Positions 28,062 through 35,206 of a DNA stretch of 44,909 bases are shown one piece after another. The DNA lies in assembly GCA_902812465.1 (NCBI GenBank), contig CADDZE010000032.1, forward strand, positions 1-44,909, written 5' to 3'. A program made the translations under genes and the position numbers. Source of the DNA: Acidobacteriota bacterium (lineage in GTDB: Bacteria > Acidobacteriota > Terriglobia > UBA7540). Each line of letters opens with the position of its first letter. The first letter of the stretch is position 1. The notes beneath the pieces were generated by a model. It was given only the letters and a program-made list of their open reading frames with translations, was not told where the DNA came from and did not search any database.

Positions 28062-29618
28062 ATGAAAAACTACCGGACGGCTTTCACTCTGGCTCTGATG
28101 CTCAATCTGGTTCTGGCTGGCGGGCTGGCCCTCGTCTGGTGGCGCGGACGTCCGGTACGTCTGGGTGCCCGCTTGCGCCGGCTAGCCCGTCCAGCTCCGG
28201 CGGCGCCTCCGGAGTCTGGGGGAACGGCCGGCGTCTCGGCGCCGGAAACGCGCTTAGTCCCCCTGCAGCTCTCGCCCGAGCGCCTGCAGAGCATTGGCGT
28301 CCAAACCGGCACCGTCGAGGCCAAGCCCGTCACGGACGAGATTCGCACCGTGGGTGACGTCGAGGTGGACGAGACTCGCCTTGCCTCCGTGCAGGTGCGC
28401 TTCCCGGGCTGGATTCAAAAGGTCTTCGCGGATTCCACGTACCAATATATCCGCAAAGGCCAGCCGCTGTTCACCATCTATAGCCCCGACCTCGTAACCA
28501 CCGAACAGGAGTACCTGCTCGCCCGCCAGAACCGCGATGAGTTGACGCGAAGTTCGGTGCCGGGAGTTGCTTCCGGGGCGGCTTCGCTGCTGGAGGCTGC
28601 TACCGAACGGCTGCGACAGTGGCAGGTGCCGGACCGCGAAATTGCCCTGCTCGAATCAACGGGCAAGGTGCGCCCTGAGCTGGAGATTGACTCGCCCGTT
28701 TCCGGCTACATCACCCAGCGCCACGCCTTACCCAACATGTACGTCCAGCCGGAGACCAGACTCTACACGGTGGCCGACCTCTCGACGGTCTGGGTCTATG
28801 CCCAGGTCTTCCAGACGGACGTGGCACGCATCAAGCCGGGGGATCCGGCCACGGTCACCACCGATGCCTATCCCGGCCGGTCGTTCCAAGGGCGGGTCGA
28901 TTTCATCTGGCCGCAGGTGGATCTGACCACCCGCACCCAGCGCGTGCGGCTGGTGTTTCCCAATGCTGGCATGAAGCTGACGCCGGGCATGTTTGTCAAC
29001 GTGCGCCTCGAGATTCCCATGGGAACGCATCGGGTGATTCCCGCTTCTGGCGTGTTGTTGACCGGGACGCACCAGGTTGTGTTCATCGATCACGGAGGGG
29101 GATATCTGGAGCCGCGGGAGATTGAGCTCGGGCCGCGCGTGGGTGACGAATACATCGTGCTGAAGGGGCTGAAGGCTGGCGAGCGGATTGTGACCTCCGC
29201 CAACTTTCTTATCGATTCCGAGAGCCAGTTGCAGGCGGCCCTGGGCTCGTTCACTCCCCCGCCCCCCGGCGCCGGCACGGCGCCGATGACCGGCCCTTCG
29301 GCAAACATTGAATTCAGCACCATTCCCTCGCCCCCCCATAAGGGTGGCAACACCTTTCGAGTGAAGCTGACGGACAGCAGAGGTGCACCCCTGACCGGTG
29401 CCCAGGTGACCGTAAGCTTCTTTATGCCTGCTATGCCGGCCATGGGGATGGCGGCGATGCGGACGGTTACCCAGCTCAGCGATCAAGGCGGAGGCATCTA
29501 TGAGGGCTCCGGCAAGTTGGAGAGCGGAGGGCTCTGGCAGGTCAGCGTTGTCGCGCAGAAGAACGGCCGGACGCTCGCTAGTAAGCAACTGACGGTAAAC
29601 GCGGAAGGGGGAATGTAA
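28062..29618 (+). CDS. cusB: CusB-like periplasmic adaptor fused to a C-terminal FixH/YtkA-like domain
   Basis: A 518-residue adaptor. An N-terminal transmembrane anchor (TLALMLNLVLAGGLALVWW) precedes beta and lipoyl-like parts: VGDVEVDETRLASVQVRFPG, QPLFTIYSPDLVTTEQEYLL and VYAQVFQTDVARIKPGDPAT are typical of the CusB group. The helical hairpin is short, as in CusB. After about residue 400 a Pro/Gly linker leads to a beta domain (FRVKLTDSRGAPLTGAQVTV) with a Met cluster at 455-466 (MPAMPAMGMAAM), as in FixH/YtkA-like domains. The N-terminal heavy-metal-binding domain and Cys/His motifs of some homologues are missing. It hands metal to the pump and links it to the channel. It ends one base before the cusA ATG. 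Confidence 0.9.
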   Translation: MKNYRTAFTLALMLNLVLAGGLALVWWRGRPVRLGARLRRLARPAPAAPPESGGTAGVSAPETRLVPLQLSPERLQSIGVQTGTVEAKPVTDEIRTVGDVEVDETRLASVQVRFPGWIQKVFADSTYQYIRKGQPLFTIYSPDLVTTEQEYLLARQNRDELTRSSVPGVASGAASLLEAATERLRQWQVPDREIALLESTGKVRPELEIDSPVSGYITQRHALPNMYVQPETRLYTVADLSTVWVYAQVFQTDVARIKPGDPATVTTDAYPGRSFQGRVDFIWPQVDLTTRTQRVRLVFPNAGMKLTPGMFVNVRLEIPMGTHRVIPASGVLLTGTHQVVFIDHGGGYLEPREIELGPRVGDEYIVLKGLKAGERIVTSANFLIDSESQLQAALGSFTPPPPGAGTAPMTGPSANIEFSTIPSPPHKGGNTFRVKLTDSRGAPLTGAQVTVSFFMPAMPAMGMAAMRTVTQLSDQGGGIYEGSGKLESGGLWQVSVVAQKNGRTLASKQLTVNAEGGM

Positions 29619-29619
29619 C

Positions 29620-32600
29620 ATGATTGCCCGCTGGATTGACTGGTGCGCCCGTAACCGCTTTCTGGTGTTCACCGGGACTTTGCTGCTGGTGCTGGCCGGC
29701 ATTGGGTCCTTGAAGCGTGTCCCTCTGGATGCCCTGCCGGACATCTCGGACGTCCAGGTCATTATCCACACCAGGTGGATGGGAGAACCTCCCGACATCA
29801 TCGAAGACCAGGTGACCTATCCGATCGTGACGGCCCTCTTGGCTGCGCCCCACGTCAAGGCCGTGCGCGCTCAAACCATGTTCGGAGATTCCTATGTCTT
29901 CGTCGTCTTCGAAGACGGCACCGACCTGTACTGGGCAAGGTCCCGGGTGCTGGAGTACATGCAGCAAATCTCCGGGCGACTTCCCTCCGCTGTACATCCC
30001 GTGATCGGGCCAGACGCCACCGGCGCCGGCTGGGTGTACGAATACGTGCTCCTCGACCGCAGCCATCGTTACAGTCTGGCGGACTTGCGCAGCCTGCAGG
30101 ACTGGTTCTTGCGCTACCAGCTCGAAACCGTTCCGGGTGTGGCCGAGGTGGCCACCCTCGGCGGGTTCGTCCGCCAATATCAGGTGAGGCTTGATCCCAA
30201 CAAACTTCGCGCTTATGGCATTCCCCTTTCCACCGTTATTGAACGGGTGCAGGCAAGCACGAACGAGGTTGGGGGAAGGGTCATGGAACTGAGCGGGGCC
30301 GAATACATGGTCCGCGGACTGGGATACCTGCGCTCCCTGAGTGATCTCGAAAACGTGCCGGTGGCCAACCAGAACGGCGTGCCCGTCCTCATCCGAGATG
30401 TCGGCACCGTGTCCTTCGGACCTGACATTCGCGAGGGGGTGGCGGAGTGGAATGGTGAGGGTGAAGCCGTCGGCGGGATTATCGTGATGCGCGACGGGAT
30501 GAATGCCCTCAAGGTGATTCAGGGCGTCAAGAAGAAGCTGGCTGAAATCGCGCCTTCGCTGCCGCCGGGCGTGAAAGTGGTGGCCGGGTACGACCGGTCC
30601 GGTCTGATTGATGAGTCCATCCGTACACTGCAACGGGACCTCCTGGAAGAGGCCCTGATCGTCAGCCTGGTGATCATCGTTTTCCTGTTTCATTTCCGTT
30701 CGGCGCTGATTCCCATCCTCACCTTGCCGATCGCCGTCCTGGCTTCCTTCATTCCCATGTCCTACCTGCACGTGAGCTCGAACATCATGTCGCTCGGCGG
30801 GCTCGCGCTGACCATCGGAGTCTTGGTGGATGCGGCGCTGGTGATGGTCGAAAACGGATACCGGCAGCTATCCGAATACGGCTTGGCGCGTCCTTCGCGA
30901 CCCAACGGGCCTCCGCCGGAGGCGGCGCCGGTCGTCAGCGAGGCGGAGAGGCGCCGCATCCTGCTGCAGGCTGCCAAACAGGTAGGGCCTGCCCTCTTCT
31001 TCTCCCTGCTGATTATCGTGGTTTCCTTCCTGCCCGTTTTTCTTCTGGAAGCGCAGGAAGGGCGCATGTTTCGCCCCTTGGCGTGGACCAAGACCCTGGC
31101 CGTGGGCTTTTCCTCGCTTCTCTCCATCACCCTGGTTCCGGTTCTGATGCTGATTTTCATTCGCGGCCGTCTGCGGCCTGAGGCGAAGAATCCCATTTCC
31201 CGCTTCACTCAGTTTTTGTACCTGCCGGTCCTCAAATTCTGCCTGCGTCACCGCGTGCTGACGTTGCTCGTCAACCTGGCCTTCCTTGCGCTCATCATCC
31301 CCCTGGTGTTCCGTATCGGCAGCCAGTTTATGCCGCCTCTGTTCGAGGGATCATCGCTTTACATGCCCACCGCGCTTCCGGGCATTTCGATCACTCAAGC
31401 CTCGCAGCTCCTCCAAGAGCAGGACCGGATGATCCGGTCATTTCCCGAGGTCGAAAGCGTCTTCGGATCGGTCGGGAGGTGCGACAGCGCCACGGACAAC
31501 GCTCCACTCGACATGTACAACACCACGATCATGCTGAAACCCCGCGAAAACTGGCGTCCCGGCATGACCTACGAAAAGCTCATCCAGGAGATGGACCGCA
31601 AGCTTCAGTTCCCGGGACTCTCCAATACCTGGACGATGCCGGTGGAGAACCGTCTCGACATGGAGCTGACCGGGATCAAGACGCCTGTAGGCCTGAAAAT
31701 TCAGGGTCCGTCGCTGGAGGGTATTCAGAAAGTGGGCACCCAGGTCCAGCAGGCTCTATCGTCACTGCCCGAGGTCCGGTCGATGTTCGCTGAACGCGTC
31801 GCCGACGGCTTCTACATTAACGTGGAAGTAGACCGTTGGGAAGCGGCGCGCTACGGGCTCACGATCGCCGACGTGCAGCGGGCGGTGACTTCGGGAATCG
31901 GCGGCGAAAACATCGCCGAAAATGTCGAAGGCCGCGAGCGTTATCCCATCCATGTCCGTTACAACCGGGATTTTCGCCGTGACCTGGATCAGTTGAGGCG
32001 AGTCCTTCTGGCCACTCCTTCGGGCGCTCAAATCCCGATCGGAGAAGTTGCCAGGGTCTTTGTCTCGCGCGGTCCCTCCATGATCCGCGATGAAGATGCC
32101 CAGCTGACTGGCTACGTCTATTTCGACCTCAACACCAAAGACTACGGCGGCTTTGTGAGCAAGGCCGATCATCTGCTGCGCACCAAGGTCAGCCTGCCTC
32201 CCGGCTATACCTACAAGTGGTCGGGCGAATATGAGTTTGAGGTCAGAGCCAGGGAGCGATTGAAGCTCATCCTGCCGGTGGTGTTCTTCGCGATCTTCCT
32301 GTTGCTTTACATGGTCTTTCATTCGGCCACGGAAGCGGCTGTACTCATCTTTCCCACGCTCTACGCCCTGACGGGCGGCCTGATGCTGCAGTACCTGCTG
32401 GGTTACAACTTCAGCGTGGCGGTTTGGGTGGGGTACATCGCTCTGTTCGGCATCGCGGTGGAGACCGGCGTGGTGATGGTGGTCTATCTCCACGAAGCCC
32501 TGGACCGGCGGCTGAACAGCGGCATGCCGGTGAAGCACGAGGACATCGAAGAAGCGGCTATCGAAGGGGCGGTTCAACGCCTGCGGCCCAAGCTCATGAC

Positions 32601-32799
32601 CGTCAGCGCGGTGCTGGCCAGTCTCGTCCCGATCCTGTGGGAAACCGGCATCGGTTCCGACGTCATGAAACCCATAGCGGCCCCGATCGTCGGCGGAATG
32701 ATCACCTCCACCATCCACGTCCTGATTCTCGTGCCCGTCTTCTTCGCCTTGATGAAGGAGCGAGCGCTGCGGCGCGGAACACTGTCGCCCTCGCGGTGA
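29620..32799 (+). CDS. cusA: CusA-type heavy-metal efflux RND transporter
   Basis: A 1059-residue RND pump with twelve expected membrane helices. DVQVIIHTRWMGEPPDIIED, SGLIDESIRTLQRDLLEEAL and GVLVDAALVMVENGYRQLSE are family marks. In E. coli CusA, Met573, Met623 and Met672 bind Cu(I)/Ag(I). Here M582 (SLYMPTALPGIS), M632 (NAPLDMYNTTI) and M681 (RLDMELTGIKTP) stand at the same spacing (50 and 49 residues) in matching contexts. This favours monovalent copper or silver over Zn/Co/Cd. The charged relay in the fourth helix reads VDAALVMVEN. It takes metal from the periplasm or cytosol and drives it out through CusC using the proton gradient. Last gene of cusCBA. Confidence 0.95.
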   Translation: MIARWIDWCARNRFLVFTGTLLLVLAGIGSLKRVPLDALPDISDVQVIIHTRWMGEPPDIIEDQVTYPIVTALLAAPHVKAVRAQTMFGDSYVFVVFEDGTDLYWARSRVLEYMQQISGRLPSAVHPVIGPDATGAGWVYEYVLLDRSHRYSLADLRSLQDWFLRYQLETVPGVAEVATLGGFVRQYQVRLDPNKLRAYGIPLSTVIERVQASTNEVGGRVMELSGAEYMVRGLGYLRSLSDLENVPVANQNGVPVLIRDVGTVSFGPDIREGVAEWNGEGEAVGGIIVMRDGMNALKVIQGVKKKLAEIAPSLPPGVKVVAGYDRSGLIDESIRTLQRDLLEEALIVSLVIIVFLFHFRSALIPILTLPIAVLASFIPMSYLHVSSNIMSLGGLALTIGVLVDAALVMVENGYRQLSEYGLARPSRPNGPPPEAAPVVSEAERRRILLQAAKQVGPALFFSLLIIVVSFLPVFLLEAQEGRMFRPLAWTKTLAVGFSSLLSITLVPVLMLIFIRGRLRPEAKNPISRFTQFLYLPVLKFCLRHRVLTLLVNLAFLALIIPLVFRIGSQFMPPLFEGSSLYMPTALPGISITQASQLLQEQDRMIRSFPEVESVFGSVGRCDSATDNAPLDMYNTTIMLKPRENWRPGMTYEKLIQEMDRKLQFPGLSNTWTMPVENRLDMELTGIKTPVGLKIQGPSLEGIQKVGTQVQQALSSLPEVRSMFAERVADGFYINVEVDRWEAARYGLTIADVQRAVTSGIGGENIAENVEGRERYPIHVRYNRDFRRDLDQLRRVLLATPSGAQIPIGEVARVFVSRGPSMIRDEDAQLTGYVYFDLNTKDYGGFVSKADHLLRTKVSLPPGYTYKWSGEYEFEVRARERLKLILPVVFFAIFLLLYMVFHSATEAAVLIFPTLYALTGGLMLQYLLGYNFSVAVWVGYIALFGIAVETGVVMVVYLHEALDRRLNSGMPVKHEDIEEAAIEGAVQRLRPKLMTVSAVLASLVPILWETGIGSDVMKPIAAPIVGGMITSTIHVLILVPVFFALMKERALRRGTLSPSR

Positions 32800-33130
32800 A
32801 CCGAGCAGATCGGCGCCCGGTTATCTGCCGGGGCCTGAAAGGTCCAGCAGGCATGTCCGCGGCCGGACACCGGCATCCCAGAAACGGGCACTCGCCGGCT
32901 CCGGCCGAACCGCCTGAACGCACCAAAACCGCAAGCGCGGCGCTGCGTTCTGCGTCCGGCCTTCGCGCCGAAGTTCAAGGAAAGATGTCCGGTTCAAACA
33001 CGCCGCCAACTGGCGGGTGACCGCACGAACCTAGCTCGCTGCGCCGGCATCATAGTTGGTCGCCGGGTTGCATCCCGGAGCGTGGTGGCCGTGCCCCCAA
33101 ACGAAACTTTTGGAAACTAACGGCGGCCCA

Positions 33131-33152
33131 AACACGTATGAAACTATGTGTT
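33131..33152 (+). repeat. 8-bp stem-loop
   Basis: AACACGTA (33131-33138) pairs with TATGTGTT (33145-33152) with one G-U pair around the six-base loop TGAAAC. CC before and GG after could extend it past a one-base bulge. The strand is a guess from the direction of the next gene. Confidence 0.5.
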
Positions 33153-33203
33153 GGAAGGATGCGATGTTCATGATGGACGCACCTTGACGGCTTAGGGGCA
33201 ACT

Positions 33204-33230
33204 GGCCAGCATCAGGAAATAATGCTGGCC
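33204..33230 (+). repeat. 9-bp perfect stem-loop
   Basis: GGCCAGCAT (33204-33212) and ATGCTGGCC (33222-33230) pair perfectly around a nine-base A-rich loop. No T-run follows, so it is not a normal intrinsic terminator. It could be part of a larger structured leader or mark the end of the cus transcript. Confidence 0.5.
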
Positions 33231-33312
33231 CAGCTAACGCAAACGCGGCGTGCTGCGTCTAAAGAGAGGCCAGAAGGGTAAGAAGAGAAGTAAGAAGCGA
33301 ACTTGATAGAGA

Positions 33313-33417
33313 GGGGTTAAATAGATCGGGCGTCGCTGTGGTTTGGCGGCCTGGGCGACGCCGCGATCCCGTGGAAAGCTCGCGGCCCTGACGGGTCGGC
33401 GCCTTTCATTTAACCCC
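33313..33417 (+). ncRNA. Candidate structured RNA: multi-stem junction closed by a perfect 10-bp helix
   Basis: GGGGTTAAAT (33313-33322) and ATTTAACCCC (33408-33417) form a perfect closing helix. Inside, GATCGGGCGTCGC (33324-33336) pairs with 33355-33368 over 13 bp with a single bulged G (33363) and an 18-base loop. A third stem is CCGTG (33369-33373) with CGCGG (33381-33385). CCCGT (33368-33372) could instead pair with ACGGG (33391-33395), so two folds compete. It does not match any riboswitch consensus that I recall. It lies 136 bases before the ATG of a small secreted protein on the plus strand. Nothing proves transcription or strand. Confidence 0.5.
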
Positions 33418-33418
33418 G

Positions 33419-33468
33419 CGTCATTTTAGGAAGGCTTGTTTGAAAAAAGCAAGCCCTAAATGGTGACG
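33419..33468 (+). repeat. Extended imperfect hairpin next to the structured RNA
   Basis: CGTCA (33419-33423) pairs with TGACG (33464-33468) and GGCTTG (33433-33438) with CAAGCC (33450-33455). Between them an A/T-rich middle (CATTTTAGG/CCTAAATG) pairs with a bulge. The loop is A-rich. It follows the previous structure with one base between them. Confidence 0.5.
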
Positions 33469-33553
33469 AACCTTGACCGCACAGCTGGCAGCTGGCCGGA
33501 CTGCCTGGATGAACCGACTGATAACCGAAGAAGTAACGGAAAGGAGAACCCAA

Positions 33554-33919
33554 ATGTCCAGACGAGTCCGTACGCTTGCCTTGGCGGTGGCGTTCCTAAT
33601 GTGCCTTCCGGCGGTCGCCAAGAACAAGGATCGGGGCAGCGCCAATTTGACGATATCGCACGCGGTCACCGTGGGCGGAGTCCAACTTCACGAGGGACCG
33701 TACAAGGTCACTTGGGAGCATCACAGCCCGGGCCTTACGGTGAGCTTCAGCCAGCACAAGCAAGAGGTGGCGTCGGCTACCGCCCAAATGGTGGAGCGGC
33801 CGGTAACTTACGCCTCCGACTCGGTGTTGTATAACACCAACCCCGATGGCAGCTACACGCTGCTCGAGATTCGTATTGGGGGTACAAACCAGGCGATTGT
33901 CTTCCAGCAGCCTTCGTAA
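33554..33919 (+). CDS. Small secreted beta-rich protein, unknown function
   Basis: A 121-residue protein with a clear signal peptide (RTLALAVAFLMCLPAVAKN). The mature part alternates short beta-like stretches: ANLTISHAVTVGGVQLHEGP, YKVTWEHHSPGLTVSFSQHK, QEVASATAQMVERP, and LLEIRIGGTNQAIVFQ at the end. I recall small acidobacterial exported proteins with a similar 'value-TL-G-YKV-W' layout, probably a beta-sandwich, but cannot name a family. AAGGAG stands 7 bases before the chosen ATG. An in-frame ATG upstream would only add a non-signal extension. The gene stands alone, behind an unusually long and structured leader region, which suggests strong post-transcriptional control if that region is transcribed. 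Confidence 0.75.
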   Translation: MSRRVRTLALAVAFLMCLPAVAKNKDRGSANLTISHAVTVGGVQLHEGPYKVTWEHHSPGLTVSFSQHKQEVASATAQMVERPVTYASDSVLYNTNPDGSYTLLEIRIGGTNQAIVFQQPS

Positions 33920-34401
33920 CCTGCAACGGCCAGCCGTCGCGCAGCGCTTGCTAGGGCACTGTTCCAAGGGAGGTCGCCAAGGCGCTCCAGGGCGAAGCTG
34001 AAGCGAAGCAAAACTCTCGCCTTCTGGGCGGGGGGCTTCGCGCGGTGCGCAACGCTCGGCAGGACGACACAAGTTTGGGCAGGCACGCTCGAACCGCTTG
34101 CCCATGGTAGGGGAGATAGCTCTTGCACCTCTCGTTCTCCTCCGGCCGGGAGGTTCAGAACTTCTCCCCTACCCTTAATGTTTTCCGCCGGCTCGCCCGC
34201 TCCTACCATCAATCCCGCGTTCCTGACTGACCCCATGCTTTTGCATGTTTCCCGGTGAAGCGGAAGCACGCTCCCTGGCAGGATAAAACCGAGGATGGCG
34301 CAGCCTCCTCGTCAGCCCCGATGGCACCCTTGACCTCCCGCGCCATGCCAACTTTCAGCCCCTTTCTCAGTCAGCCCCGCAGGTTAGAATAGCCTGACTA
34401 A
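33920..34401. other. Non-coding region between the small secreted protein and rhomboid genes
   Basis: No gene that I can support. It holds the inverted-repeat element at 34106-34173, a small hairpin CATGC-TTTT-GCATG followed by TTT (34234-34250) that might be a weak terminator for the upstream gene, and TAGAAT (34385-34390) just before the rhomboid ATG as a possible -10 box without a clear -35. Confidence 0.45.
34106..34173. repeat. Nested inverted-repeat element
   Basis: GGTAGGGGAGA (34106-34116) and TCTCCCCTACC (34163-34173) are perfect 11-bp reverse complements. Within the 46-base space a second stem CCTCC/GGAGG (34139-34143, 34149-34153) forms. Only CTTAATG follows, so no T-run. It could be a small RNA, a terminator-like structure or a dispersed repeat unit. 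Confidence 0.5.
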
Positions 34402-35106
34402 ATGTTTCCCATTCCCATCGCCGACAACGTGCGCCGGCGGATTTTCTGGCTCTCCGTGCTGGCGCTGATCGTTGCCAACGTTTCTGCCTTCGAATTTGAG
34501 CTCTCGGTGGGCCGCAACGTGAATCGCCTCATCTTCTACTACGGCATTATTCCAGCGCGCTACGTCACCACGCGCGGACTTCGACCGTTCACCCTGCACT
34601 CGCTCCTGGTTCCCATCCTGGTCTCCATGTTTCTGCACGGCGGCTGGGTGCACCTGCTGAGCAACATGCTGTTCCTTTATGTCTTCGGGCGCAGCGTCGA
34701 GGACCGCTTCGGCCACGCCAAGCTGCTGCTCTTGTACTTTGCCAGCGGCGTTGCCGGGGCCCTGCTGCACATCGGCTTGAACCCGGGGTCGCGCGTGCCT
34801 TCGATCGGCGCCAGCGGGGCTATCGCGGGAATTCTCGGCGCCTACTTTGTGTCTTTTCCCCGGGCGCGGATTGACACTTTTATTCTGCCGTTCTTCTTCT
34901 GGACGTTTCAGCTGCCGGCGCTGGTGATCCTGGGCTACTGGTTCCTGATGCAGTTTCTGAGCGGCTACTTCCAATTACTGATGATTCAGTCTGCCACGCA
35001 GGGCGGAGTGGCCTGGTGGGCCCACGTGGGTGGCTTTGTGACAGGCGCGCTGATGGCGTTGATTCTCGAGCCGCGGCGCCCGCGCGCGGAATGGATGGCT
35101 GCCTGA
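34402..35106 (+). CDS. Rhomboid family intramembrane serine protease
   Basis: A 234-residue polytopic membrane protein. The catalytic Ser is S138 in the conserved IGASGAIAGILGAY, and the His is H208 in AHVGGFVTGAL. The first part has the typical HGGWVHLLSNMLFLYVFGRSVED (loop and second helix). About six hydrophobic segments are visible, starting with RIFWLSVLALIVANVSAFEF and including LLLLYFASGVAGALLHIG and LPALVILGYWFLMQFL. Rhomboids cut single-pass membrane proteins within the bilayer; the target here is unknown. It is a stand-alone gene convergent with the enoyl reductase-like gene. Confidence 0.94.
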   Translation: MFPIPIADNVRRRIFWLSVLALIVANVSAFEFELSVGRNVNRLIFYYGIIPARYVTTRGLRPFTLHSLLVPILVSMFLHGGWVHLLSNMLFLYVFGRSVEDRFGHAKLLLLYFASGVAGALLHIGLNPGSRVPSIGASGAIAGILGAYFVSFPRARIDTFILPFFFWTFQLPALVILGYWFLMQFLSGYFQLLMIQSATQGGVAWWAHVGGFVTGALMALILEPRRPRAEWMAA

Positions 35107-35206
35107 GGGCAGGGGCGGGGCCAGCCCATTCGGGGGCGCCAACCCTCCTTTCAGGCGTCCAGTCTGATCTTTCAGGAAAGGCAGGCCGCGGGCGCGGCGA
35201 GGCTGC

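Larger units (their letters stand above)
32800..33553. other. Long non-coding region with many inverted repeats between cusA and a small secreted-protein gene
   Basis: About 750 bases without a gene that I can support. From roughly 33100 the composition changes: it is less GC-rich, with a purine-rich tract at 33261-33316 holding two copies of GTAAGAAG twelve bases apart. Several stem-loops follow one another (33131-33152, 33204-33230, 33313-33417, 33419-33468), listed separately. The first part (32800-33100) looks like ordinary GC-rich spacer, with a 6-bp hairpin TGTCCG/CGGACA at 32854-32869. Confidence 0.5.

Noticed and set aside
29578-30771. Long minus-strand frame (397 codons) inside cusA, with others at 31762-32718 and 28728-29801
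   Set aside because: They lie opposite strongly conserved cusB/cusA sequence and have the Arg/His/Gly-rich composition of antisense frames in GC-rich DNA.
33131-33468. Possibility that the repeats are a CRISPR array
   Set aside because: The stems differ from each other in sequence and spacing; there is no repeated unit and no cas gene.
33853-34269. Minus-strand frame of 138 codons between the small secreted protein and rhomboid genes
   Set aside because: Overlaps the 3' end of the better-supported gene at 33554, has no signal, motif or ribosome site, and crosses the inverted-repeat element at 34106-34173.
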